Assembly (NCBI RefSeq): GCF_000165395.2
Contig: NW_026261571.1
Coordinates: 954,501-1,018,500 of the forward strand
Reading direction: 5' to 3'
Source of the DNA: Babesia bovis T2Bo
Lineage: Eukaryota > Apicomplexa > Aconoidasida > Piroplasmida > Babesiidae
DNA: 64,000 bases
Shown here: piece by piece, positions 1 to 10,659 of the stretch
Layout of the letters: every line of letters begins with the position of its first letter
How positions within the stretch are numbered: position 1 is the stretch's first letter
Notes under the pieces: model-generated
Databases searched by the model: none
What the model was told of the DNA's origin: nothing
Seen by the model: only the letters and a program-made list of their open reading frames with translations
Position numbers and translations under genes: made by a program

Positions 1-1847
1 ATCTCCCAAAGGCCAGCACGTATTTTGGCATTCCTCTGCCCACTTGCTTGGTACGTTTTTACTTTGTATGTTTACACTTCTCAGGTTCTGCTCTTGAGAC
101 TCTATATGGAGCGTATATAACTATAGGTCCTGCTCTAAGCCAGGGATTTTACTATGACTGTTACTTGGGCAACAACGTAGGTTTTTGGGGTTTATTATTA
201 AAAATGTATTAGACCTTCAAGCCTGATGACATGGCTTTGATAACTGAGCAAGTGTCTACTGTAACCAAGACCAAGTCACCATTTCAACGCTTGGTTTGCA
301 GTAAGGAGGAGGCTTTAGAGTTGATGAAGCACAATCCTTTTAAAGTGGAGCTCATTCGCAAGAAGGTGCCTGATGGCAGCAGCACTGTTTGTTACCGTTG
401 TGGTGATTTTGTTGACCTTTGTCGTGGCCCACATCTACCTTTTACTACATCGGTTCATCACAAAGCGATGACGGTGACCAAGTTTTCATCGTGTTACTGG
501 TTATCTAAGAACACTGCTGACTCCCTGCAGCGTGTTTATGGGATATCGTTTCCCAAAGAGGCACAATTGAAGGCTTACGAGCGTCGTATAGAGGATGCCA
601 AGGCCAATGATCATCGTTTGCTTGGTACTACTTTGAACCTGTTCCACTTTGACAATATTCATTCTCCCGGTTCTTGTTTCTGGTTGCCAAATGGCGCCAA
701 GATTTACAACCGCTTGGTTGATTTTATGCGTGAGAACTATCGTTTGCGTGGATACCAGGAGGTGATTACTCCCAATATATACTCTTGTGAGCTTTGGAAG
801 ACATCTGGCCACTACGATAACTACAAGGAGAACATGTATATGTTTACTGTTGACGAGGCTGAATGGGGAATGAAGGGCATGAATTGTCCTGGTCACTGCT
901 TGATGTTCAAGCACATGAACCCTTCTTATAGGCAGTTGCCTTTACGTTTTGCCGATTTTGGCGTTTTACATCGTAACGAGCTTACTGGCAGTCTTAGTGG
1001 CCTCACTAGGGTTCGCCGGTTTCAGCAGGATGATGCCCATATTTTCTGTACTCCTGAACAGATTAGTGCAGAGGTCCTGTCTATGCTTAAATTTATTGAC
1101 GATGTTTATTCCTTATTCAATTTCGAGTACAACTTTAAGCTTTCCACCAAGCCTGCTAAGGCCCTTGGGGATGATGAACTTTGGAACAAGGCTGAAGCTG
1201 GTTTACAAGATGCTTTGGAGAAATGTGGTCGTCCTTGGACTCTGAACCCTGGTGACGGTGCCTTTTATGGACCCAAGATTGACGTAATTCTGCTGGACAG
1301 CTTAGAGCGTGAACACCAGTGTGGCACTGTTCAGTTGGACTTTAATTTACCCATTCGATTTAACTTGGGTTACCGTGACAAGGACTCTGAGGACAATACT
1401 GACTGCAAGCGCGGTTACTCTCGTCCTGTGATAGTCCACAGGGCAATCTTTGGTTCTTTAGAGCGCTTTATCGCCATTGTCATCGAGCATATGAAGGGCA
1501 AGTTGCCATTTTGGCTATCTCCAACTCAGGTTGCCGTGCTTCCCATATCAGACAAGCACCTTGATTATGCCAACAAGATTTACCGCAAGCTGCTTCACCT
1601 CGGTTACAATTGTTATGTTGATTCCAGTGCCAACACGATGAACAAGAAGATTAAGCTGAACCAGGCTCAGCGTTATAACTACATGTTGATTCTTGGTGAC
1701 CGTGAGGTTGAGACTGAGACGGTATCTGTCAGGGCCATGGACTCCCAGGACAACGAGGTGCTGACTTTAGAGCAGTTGTATGCCAAGCTGGCCGATGAAG
1801 CGGAGTCTTACAAGCGCAACATCAGTTGCTTCCACCTGGAGGAGTGA
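1..1847 (+). CDS. Threonyl-tRNA synthetase (5' partial)
   Basis: Charges tRNA-Thr with threonine for protein synthesis. Three exons are visible: <1..50, 85..176 and 213..1847. The introns are 34 and 36 nt and the frame is continuous across both. The first exon already reads FWHSSAHLLG, so the gene starts outside the window. Order of domains: second additional (editing) domain ending near the CRGPH zinc-binding motif, then the class II catalytic core with GMKGMNCPGHCLMF, RFQQDDAHIF (motif 2) and HRAIFGSLERF (motif 3), then the C-terminal anticodon-binding domain (roughly the last 110 residues). An ATG at 231 opens the longest frame but is internal, because upstream exons carry conserved sequence. 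Convergent with the BCKDH gene, whose stop lies 63 nt away. Confidence 0.95.
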
Positions 1848-1910
1848 GTTCACTTGTGCGAACGTAATACTAATTATATTTACACAGTACAATGTTTTAT
1901 GTTGGATATG

Positions 1911-3324
1911 TTATACTTGGCATACTCGCCTGATGGCTTCCAGCAATTTGAATTGATCGGGTAGGTAGAATTTTTCAAAGGCCAATGGGAACGGCGTATC
2001 GTATCCACAGACGCGCTCAATGGGTGCTTCTAATTTGAAGAAGTGCCTTTCAGCCATGGTAGCTGCAATTTCCGAGCCCATTCCAAGTGTTTTAGGCGCC
2101 TCATGAGTGATTATCAGCCTTCCCGTTTTGGATACTGACTTGTCCAGGGTTTCAACATCCCATGGCAGGATAGTCTGCAGGTCGATGACCTCCACATCAA
2201 CATCAAGTTGCTCTTTCGCAAGTTCAGCTGCCTTTAGCATCAAATTTACTGAACTACCATATCCAACCATGGTTACATCTTTACCCTCCTTCACTACATC
2301 GGCCTTAGATAGTTCCAGTTCGTAGTCGCCTTCTGGTACATCGCCTACGGCAGCCCTGTACAGTGCCTTGGGCTCGAAAAAGATTACCGGGTTAGGGTCC
2401 CTGATAGATTTCAACAGCAGACCTTTTGCCTGGTAAGCGCTTCTTGGCACAACTATTTTGAGTCCTGCGGCATGTGCGAATTGTGATTCCGGGGACTGTG
2501 AGTGGTACAGCCCACCATGTCCAACAGCTCCCCAGGTTGATCGGATAGTGAGTTTTCCTACATCCCAGCTACCGCCAGATCGGTACCTGAACTTGGCAGC
2601 TTCATTAACAATTTGGTCGAACGCAGGGAATATGTAATCGGCGAATTGTATCTCAGCTATAGCATTAGCTCCCAATGCTGCCATACCAATACCGAATCCG
2701 ACGATTCCCTAGAATCATATACAACAAGTTTACCATGAACTAACCTGCTCACAGATAGGCGCGTTAAACACACGATCTTCACCAAAGCGTTCCAAAAGCC
2801 CTACAGAGCACCTAAAGACGCCTCCGAAGGCTACATCTTCTCCGAAAATGGTGGTTCTGAACGTATTTTTAGGCGTCATGTATAACATAAATCATATGGT
2901 ACACCAGTGAAAACGACAAACATGGAAAAAATGACCAGCAATGCCCCTATACACAATGGGAGTCATTTGTGCCATATAAAACACGTCGTTGAACATTCTT
3001 ATTGGCAATAGAATAATTCCAGGAATAGCTAGCATGGAACCCTTCTAACAATGCGAATGTTGCACCGAACCCACACCTTAGACAGGGTGTCTTGAAACTA
3101 ACGTATCCACCGTATAAAAGACATTGTGACTTCACATGTCATGCATTAGGCTATGATACACAGCACACACTAGAATGAAGGACTTACGTGGGATCTTCTG
3201 CCATAGCAATGTGGAGGGCATCATTGATCGCTGTGCACATGTTCATCTGCTTGGTGGCACCGGAAGACGCCGTAGAAAATGACCTCCCAATTTGGGGAAC
3301 CCTTCTCAAAAAACGTCGCATCAT
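1911..3324 (-). CDS. BCKDHB: Branched-chain 2-oxoacid dehydrogenase E1 subunit beta
   Basis: Beta subunit of the thiamine-dependent E1 decarboxylase of the mitochondrial BCKDH complex. In apicomplexans this complex is known to turn pyruvate into acetyl-CoA, replacing the mitochondrial PDH. Exons on the minus strand: 3188..3324, 2745..2856 and 1911..2708, giving 348 aa. The N terminus ([11 protein letters not shown]...SFSTAS) looks like a mitochondrial presequence. Hallmarks are [47 protein letters not shown] and VCGYDTPFP near the C terminus. VCGYDTPFP is typical of BCKDH-beta and argues against PDH E1-beta. The first intron (2857..3187) is 331 nt, about nine times the local norm. An ATG at about 2875 is intronic, because splicing to 3188 gives the conserved EDPTTTIFGED join. 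Confidence 0.93.
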
Positions 3325-3388
3325 TTTGCCAATTTAATGTGACTGGATGTGGGTACCGGTGACATAGTGCAATTGTGACGGGAGCACT

Positions 3389-4495
3389 CTAGCACTTTTT
3401 AAGTTTGCCGTGCGAGAGGTAAGCTCCAACACCTACGGCTAAAAACAATGCCAGGTAAATGTACCCTATGCATATTTGTCACTGCTGCGTGTTATCAACG
3501 TACCCTTTGAAGTGTGTAATAATCTAGCCTCTATGGCTTCAACAGCCTTCTTTATGGCGTTGAAAACTTCGGAATGATCCTTGTAAAAGTCCTTTTCTAT
3601 CTTGGACAGATCCTCCTGATTTACCGTTGTTTTTGACAGTGGTGTCCTAACCTGTGGGAGTACACTTTGAGCCACATTGGTCACTATCTTGAGTTGTTCC
3701 ATATTCTGGAGCACATTACACGCACAAATGGGCTGCGCTTACCTCTACATACACGAGAATTATGGTTCCAACCTCTGCGGTGTCCCATGCCCTGTTAATA
3801 CGTTATGGTTTCCAGTTACACTCTCACTTTAGAAGTTGTTTAGCGAAGGTGGTTTGTACATCATTTTGATTCGGCTGCAATAGTATACTACGTGCTAGTA
3901 CCGCGAAAATCTGTATGCAATGATATTTGATATATGTTTGGTTTACCCTGTATCCTTTGGCCTGGCGTAGCAGGTCGTTTAATTCCGTCTGCTGTTCTGC
4001 GATTAATATTCCGTCCGGATCGCACACGAAGTTGTGTGACAGTCTAGAGCAACATTTCTATATAACTGCGTTTTAACTTACGATGGTGATTGGATGCATA
4101 GCCCTGGGTTGGTAGCCGGGTTGGGATAAGAATCCACTGTATAACCAACAGACTGTGTTCTTATTTCCACTGGCTGCTCCTGTGGTTGTGTCTTCTGTGT
4201 AGTTGCTGCTGCAGAAGTGGTCTTCTGCTCTTTTGCAGGTGTTTTTTCTTCTGTTTTTTTGGTTTCTGTTACAGCGGGAGCTGCTGGCTTCACGTTTACT
4301 TCTGGTTTGAGATCCAGGACACTACATGTGTTACACAGTAGACAGACAGAAGACTTACTGCTCATCTTCGTCTTTCAAATATAGTATTTCATCGGAGAAT
4401 CTGAACTTCCCGGGTGCGATTCTATCGGAAGCATGTACTCCCTCTGAGAGGTACCAGACGGCTGTTGCCGTCACCACTAGGTATTGATGTAACAT
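3389..4495 (-). CDS. Secreted TPM-domain-like protein with C-terminal membrane anchor
   Basis: I rebuilt seven exons: 4359..4495, 4082..4321, 3947..4043, 3828..3910, 3743..3791, 3504..3705 and 3389..3465 (294 aa). All introns are 36-38 nt and every junction keeps phase. Residues 1-22 look like a signal peptide. Next is a Pro/Ala/Thr/Lys-rich linker (about 55-100), then a globular part from about 120: DPDGILIAEQQTELNDLL, then FAKQLLKAWDTAEVGTIILVYVE. That pattern (Asp..Gly.Leu, then Phe-Ala..Leu, then a beta strand ILVYV) resembles the TPM/Psb32/MOLO-1 fold. The last exon adds one hydrophobic helix (YIYLALFLAVGVGAYL) and a short KLKKC tail, so it is a single-pass membrane protein. The fold call is by pattern only and the function is unknown. 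If the last intron is ignored the protein loses its anchor. Confidence 0.72.
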
Positions 4496-4522
4496 TCTAA
4501 AACGTTCATATTAAAGTGTGTG

Positions 4523-6142
4523 CTATCCGTGTGCTGCAGTGTGCCTAGGAGGCTTTGACACGAGGTCAATGAATACCCCGCGCCACTTGTCTAGCATGAA
4601 CTGTATAGCACCTGCAAAGTTGTCATAAACCATTGTAACAACGTAATCTTACCTTGACCTGGTGGCGGAGTTGATGTGTAATCATAGGAGAACACTAGGC
4701 ATGAGCAGCACTTGTTACTCTCGTTTACTGGCATCGATATACCTTACATTGAATGGAAACTCACTAGTATTGCGATGTAGGACTCTTGAGTCGAAAATAA
4801 GTACGTCACCCTTATTCAAATCAACACCAACTTTGCCTGTCACTAGCTCAGTAGACAATTGTCTCAACAAACCGAATTTATATGGGTTGATTTCAGGTTG
4901 TGTTTTATGAGTGCCGGGTAGGAATTGGATCCGGCCGTTATTCTCCTCTACACAATCGAGTGCGAGTACCACAGTAACTCCAAAATGCCGGTTGTTGCGA
5001 TGCCAGGGTTCCACAAAGCTCATTGCATCTGGGTAGTGTATATCGTGGGCAATAACAGTTACCTGTAGAGACTAAGTTCACGCTGGACGTGTAGAACTGG
5101 CTGCCGAATATATAGTATATCAATGGCATCCAAAAGTTTTGCAACGGGTTGATTTGTTTGTCGAACGAGGTCCCCTTCAGCAGACAGTGTATCCGACCTT
5201 AGCGTAATGCACAAAAGCTTACGGAACATACCTCTAGTGGCTTTTACTATCGGTACGTTGGCATCATCATTCATTATCTTAAACGCGCCGTCACGGGCCA
5301 TGGAGCTGTTGAGATGTAGTATTTTTCGTATAACGTCTATATTTTCGCCGTCCACGACGTTACGTACTACGGCTACGCCTACTCAATGTAGATTTAACTG
5401 TTTACTACAAACCGTATTTATCGAGGTTGCGATTGATCACATCGAGACTTGCGATACCCAACGTCCGTTGTGGATGTATACCAGGTTGTGTATGTCCCTT
5501 ATCCGTGTTGGTGAGCAACGCATCCCACAATGACTTGGGCCGTTCTACTTCTTGGGCCATAATATACGAAATATCGGTATCGTCCATATTTGCTATATCC
5601 TCTTCTATAGCATCGGCATCATGGTCTCTAACGTAACCTTGCTTTTTCCAATGCTCCAGTAGCAATTGGAACACCTCACGCTCAAATTTAGCTGTGCTGT
5701 ACGTACTACTTGTATCCAACATTTGCACTATGCTATCCATCCATGATTTGGGTTTGGTTTGGTAACTTTCATAGTTATCTATTTGCGACTGCACTGCATT
5801 AGCAAGCTCTGTACCTAGCGTCCTAAGAAAAGGTGGATCTAGGGGTGATATTCGATGGTTACTGCGATGTTTCAATGCGTGATAATGTACAAGTTCGGAT
5901 ATAGCTTGGAATTGTATTTCAACAGGTTCAAGTCTCCGTGCTGAACGTGAGACTATGCTGCGCGATATGCCCAAACATTCGTCCCATCGCTTCAAATAGG
6001 TCATGTATGGCTGCTTATCTACAGTTCTTTCGTTGCGCATATCAATAGCGCCATTGTCATCTGAGTTGTATGTAACAGTACAGTTGATTGATACCTTTGT
6101 TACCGAAAAGCGTATTGCAACGTAACAGCGAACTGGTAGCAT
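4523..6142 (-). CDS. Phytanoyl-CoA dioxygenase (PhyH)-like protein
   Basis: Predicted 2-oxoglutarate/Fe(II) dioxygenase-fold protein. Exons: 5413..6142, 5232..5378, 5063..5197, 4729..5028, 4653..4694 and 4523..4611 (480 aa). The N-terminal 240 residues are helical and of no family I recognise. The PhyH-like part begins at YGVAVVRNVVDG and includes LALDCVEENNGRIQFLPGTHK, GDVLIFDSRVLHRN and NVRYIDAMFSYDY. The second metal His (VLHRN) and the 2OG-binding Arg (NVR) are present, but the usual HxD pair reads His-Arg-Asn (PWHRN), so activity is doubtful. The open frame runs upstream to a GTG at 6187; I start at the first in-frame ATG (6142). The exon ending at 4729 uses donor GTAAAC, which keeps the Arg and gives a 34-nt intron. 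Substrate unknown. Confidence 0.72.
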
Positions 6143-6171
6143 AGGGATGTCTATACATTTTAATGCTAATA

Positions 6172-9100
6172 TTATTTTTGAAGCCACTTATGTCTACAAG
6201 TTAATGCTACCATGCGAGCCTGTTGGCATCTATCTCCCAGACACTGGCTCATACGCTTCATAACCTACACATTTTGGTAATAACAACATATAGGACTTAC
6301 AGCTTTGCAGTATGTGCCCGGTATAGTTTTAGGCGACTGTGTAACAACACAGTGTACGATAAGTATAGCCAGTATGCGGCATATGGGTACGGCTGTCTTA
6401 ATAGCGACGTTTACAGCGCCATCGACAAAACGTTCCCACTGGTCAACTTCTAGGCACAAAGCTGGATTTCGATCCTTTTTCATAACATTATCTTGGCTTT
6501 GTACCGGATAATATACAAATGTGCGCTTGTTAGCGTCGTCATCTTCATGTTGGCATAGAATCCTCAGCAAAATTATCTGGCTCAAGAAAAAGAATTCATG
6601 TTGCAGCCACGTTTCATATGCATTTGTATCATCTTTGGAAGTTTTTTGAAGGCCCAATTCAGGTGTTTGTAGCGCAGTTATTTTTATATGATCCAGGTTA
6701 TTGCCTAGTTCTACATATTGTTGCAGTATAACATTTACAATGTTTGCATACTCACTGGTCAGTAGCCCATCATCCATGTGAAGCAAAATAGTTGCTATAG
6801 CCACCAATGAGTTTAAATCCCGGTTTATTGGTGCCAAAATTTCAATTAGCCATTTAACCAAACGCATGTCACTCGTGGTACCTACGTTACAATGGGCCTT
6901 GACAAATTTGTATTGCATCTTTTCGACATAGGGTAACTGTTCGATTTGTGTACCATCCGTTAGGAATAGGTCGTTATACGACAGCATCCCGGTTCCTGTA
7001 CTCTTCAAGTTAAATCCGCATAACTCCATATTGGCCGCGAGTTTATCTGGTACGAAGGGGCACATCCGTGATACGAACGCCATTAGGCAGGTTAGGGGTA
7101 GTGACTTTATATAACTGCCTAATCCCAAACCCACAGCTGTGTTGTAATTCATTGCTTCTAGGATATAAACCATGGCACAAGGATGGAGCCCAGATGTAAC
7201 TACTCGTTCCAAACGATTGTGTCTTCGTTTGTCTTCTTCCATTAATTGTGCGTTGTCTTCCTCCAGATCGACGGCCAAACCATCGTTATACATGGCACTA
7301 TTTGTTATTTCCAAATGCCCAGTTATCCAGCGATGTAGTACAAGGCCGATCATTTCCATTTCTGCGGTACTAACCCCTTTGGTTCTAGAGTATCCAACCA
7401 GAACATCCACCATATCGTCATTTGGATTCACTATCAACACTGGAATTAGCATACCGAGTCCATCTGCTAAGAGTCGTTCCACCGAAATACTTGGTTGGCT
7501 TATCAGGACTATTGACATATATTGCGGTATTATTGTAGTACCGAACTTCAATAGACCGGCTGTTGGATTTCCCTGTACAATCAAGGTTTTATAGTAACGC
7601 AGTAACGTGTCGTACGATAATAGTTCCCCGAGTCTAGGTGCTACCTTATTGGGGTTAGCCGTTAGAGCCAGTGATAGGATAGCAACAAAAGTGGTGATTG
7701 TAGATCCAGGGTTTTCACAAACATAAACGAAGCATTTAGTCAAAGCGTCCACTATCCCGTTAACCACCGATACATCCTCACATTTGTCAATAGTTATGGC
7801 CATGATTTCAGCCAGTTCGCGCGATATATCGACGTCTGTCATTACATAAGCCTTTACAGTGTCTTCTATATCTAGAGTAGATAGGATGCTATCCGACACT
7901 CTTTGCACTGCATTTAACACAAACCCTGAGTCATAGAAGTGCGCCTTGAACATGGCTATAAAGGCTTCAGCATATAGTTTTATGCGCTGGTTACCACAAA
8001 CCGGTGTAGTACCTGATATAACCCCCGATTCCTTTAAACAATGAGTGAGTACTTGCTCCACCATGGCAGTTTTTGATGCAGTTACTGCCAGAGTGACCAA
8101 TCGCAACCCGGCGCTAAATAGCTCCATGTCGTTAAGACGTATACAGCATAGACCTGCTAATGTGATTCCATTTGCATGTTCATGCTTCAATGGGTGCTTT
8201 ATTAAACCCACTATTTTTGGAAACAGTGTATTCCCCAGGATGGGAACGATTCTACTTAGCTCAGCATGAAGGTCAGATTCCGACATTTGGCCTTTGTCGT
8301 AGTCCGCATAGCTTACGATCACAGCGCTACACAGAGGTAGAGCGACATGATCTAGTAACAGTCTGTGGAGTGGTTCTATACCCGATAAGATATCCAAAAA
8401 GTATGCTGCGTGTACATTGGCATCGGGATACTTGGAGGCTTCTGCGACAAGCTGATCGCGGAGTTCCACTAAAAACCTCACAATGCGATCTTTACAAGAA
8501 TGTATATCAACGGACTGCAAATAGAATTTCAATACCTCACCAAACAGTTTAAGCTGCTTTGAGACTGATGCCCAACCGTTGTAATAGGCCTTTGCTATTC
8601 TATTCGCGCAGGATACGTTTATACACTCGCTTATTGTAGGGGTATCCTGGTCTGTAGTAGTGACCAAGTCCAATGGAATTGGTATATGGTCAGTTGATTC
8701 CTCCCTTGAGACCTGGAGGAACTCGGATGTGAATACATCCAAAAGGGAATCTAAATGCGCCGTGTAGCATTTCTGCCCATATACAGGCAAACATTCATTA
8801 AAGTATCTTAGGGCGTCTGCTATGACAGTAGCATGCTCCTCTTTGCTGGCGTAACCTGAATAAAGGCAATCGATAATCACCTCCAGAGAATGCTTGCCAA
8901 ATTTGTGACTAGCCTTGAAAACACGCAGAAGAGCTGCTTTCAATTCCATAGGAGTAATACCAATAACATCGTTTTTAGGCGGAATGAACTGTATAGGATA
9001 ATATGCGGTGTACACTTGCGATAATATGTCAATATCCTCATCATCTGAATCGAAGCCTGCGAACGTCACCAGTATGTCAAACAACAACAACAGGTTACGT

Positions 9101-9702
9101 GGATCCTTCTCACCAACAACGACACGACAAAATTGCTTTATTACATGCTTCGGACAAACTTGGCCAACCCTCTTGTAAGAGTCCAGTAAGAACTGAGTAA
9201 TCCACAAAAAGTCTATACGTGGTTGCTGCGCCAAGGATGCTATGTTATACGACAATGCGGTATCATAGAAACTTTGCAAACGCACTAGCAACTCATGGTC
9301 TACCTTAGATAAAGTGACATGACGTTGCAGCAGGGCACGCATCGATACTATGGCGTAGTGAATACATACTTTGTGATCTAAGCATTCTGCTAAAAACGGC
9401 ATTACCGCATCACCGTAATCTAGATGTTCACTCCGAGATGCGATTTCATAAAATAGTTTCACAAAATTCTTCTTACGTGCCACATCGTCATCTTTAGGTT
9501 GTCTAATTGAAGCGACATCTTGGAAGGCAGTTAGCAGCAGTTGAACAAACTTCGCCGCATTCCCGTCAACAACTGATATCAGTATCCTATTACGTGCATT
9601 ACATCTTCCGGTATCAGATTCCGTATCACAGTACTCCTGAATCCAATCGATTAGGACGTGACCTGTATCCCGGTAGGATTCTACCTCTATTCCGTCACAC
9701 AT
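6172..9702 (-). CDS. MMS19: MMS19-like Fe-S cluster targeting protein
   Basis: MMS19 is the large HEAT-repeat adaptor of the cytosolic iron-sulfur targeting complex; it hands clusters to DNA polymerases, helicases and primases. The N-terminal third carries clear family signatures: VVGEKDPRNLLLLFDIL, YYPIQFIPPKNDVIGI and a later PVYGQK. The remainder is helical repeat. The main exon is 6301..9702. A 36-nt intron (6265..6300) then leads to a last exon 6172..6264 ending in TAA, giving 1,163 aa. Without splicing the frame stops at 6265 (1,145 aa). The frame extends upstream to a TTG at 9720 but the first ATG is at 9702. The spliced stop lies only 29 nt from the ATG of the downstream dioxygenase gene. 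It shares a 336-bp divergent upstream region with TIM17. Confidence 0.85.
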
Positions 9703-10038
9703 TGGATCCACGTTGTTCAAACCATCTTGTATGTTTGTATTAATACATTTATAAGTACCTAAATTGGTATAGGGGGATAACGGTAGTATTTACGTGCCCA
9801 CGGCATATGGCCGCTCATGGCGCTACATGAACCCACCCTTGATTTAAGTACCTCAACATCCAACTTTCCGTTGGGCGAACTTATAGTATATTTATATACA
9901 CATTGAAATTAGTTAGAATACTTTGACTTTATCTTCCTGATTAACAGTCAACATATCTGTTATGTCGTAGCACGGGGAGGGTTGCGGTTTTAATCCTAGT
10001 CTGGTGACGTTATATCGGATATATACTACTATATAGCT
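9703..10038. promoter_or_regulatory. Divergent promoter region MMS19 / TIM17
   Basis: This 336-bp stretch separates two start codons that face away from each other, so it must hold both promoters and both 5' UTRs. It contains a GC-richer patch near 9795-9840 inside AT-rich flanks. I see no clear coding frame or RNA gene. Confidence 0.4.
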
Positions 10039-10599
10039 ATGGAGGGTCGTGATGTATCACGCGAACCATGTCCAGATCGCATAGTTGAGGATATGGGCGG
10101 CGCTTTTGGTATGGGATGCGTTGGTGGATTCCTTTGGCACTTCGTTAAGGGTGCTAGAAACGCCCCTCGTGGTATCATAATGCAGAATGCATTCTATAAT
10201 GCACGATCACGCGCACCTGTGCTTGGTGGCAACTTCGCAGTTTGGGGTGGAACCTTTTCAACCTTTGACTGTACCTTCCAGTACCTTAGGGGCAAAGAGG
10301 ACCACTGGAACGCTATCGCAAGTGGTTTCGCCACTGGAGGCACTCTTGCATTACGAGGTGGTATGGGTCATGCCGCCCGTAATGCCGTTATCGGCGGGCT
10401 TTTATTAAGTTAGTTATACATTTCCATGTAATCTATAAGCCACATTACAAAGGCTGTTGTCATGTCATCCTTTTGGTGCACAGTTAAATTTTATACAGGC
10501 ATCATTGAAGTGGTCTCTGTTGTAGTCAACAGAAGAATGACCCCAACCCCAAGACAGCAATTTGAGCGTCAGATGGAATATGAACGACAGCTAAAGTAG
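10039..10599 (+). CDS. TIM17: Mitochondrial import inner membrane translocase subunit TIM17
   Basis: TIM17 is a channel subunit of the TIM23 complex, which moves presequence proteins across or into the inner mitochondrial membrane. Exons 10039..10408 and 10499..10599 (156 aa), with a 90-nt intron. The family signature is strong: REPCPDRIVEDMGGAFGMGCVGG, then KGARNAPRG, GGNFAVWGGTFSTFDCTF, RGKEDHWNAIASGFATGG and the last helix VIGGLLLSIIEVV. Four glycine-rich membrane segments are expected. Unspliced reading stops at 10413 and loses the end of the last helix and the basic tail (NRRMTPTPRQQ), so the intron is needed. It converges with TIM44, whose stop is 60 nt away. Confidence 0.93.
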
Positions 10600-10659
10600 G
10601 TAACCACAAGTGTTAGCAACAGTTGATATAGGGATGGCAATGTGGCTACCACATGAGTA

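Noticed and set aside
501..914. Long minus-strand frame inside the threonyl-tRNA synthetase gene
   Set aside because: It lies wholly antisense to conserved catalytic codons and has no domain; a shadow of biased codon use. The same holds for most frames antisense to PABP, CDC48, GRP94 and ISWI.
2947..3135. Short minus-strand ORF inside the long BCKDH intron
   Set aside because: Protein alignment across the intron is complete, so it is not a missed exon, and it resembles no known protein.
1911..3324. PDH E1-beta as the identity of the dehydrogenase subunit
   Set aside because: [23 protein letters not shown] and the YHSQSPE pattern are BCKDH-beta signatures, and the leader is mitochondrial rather than apicoplast-like.
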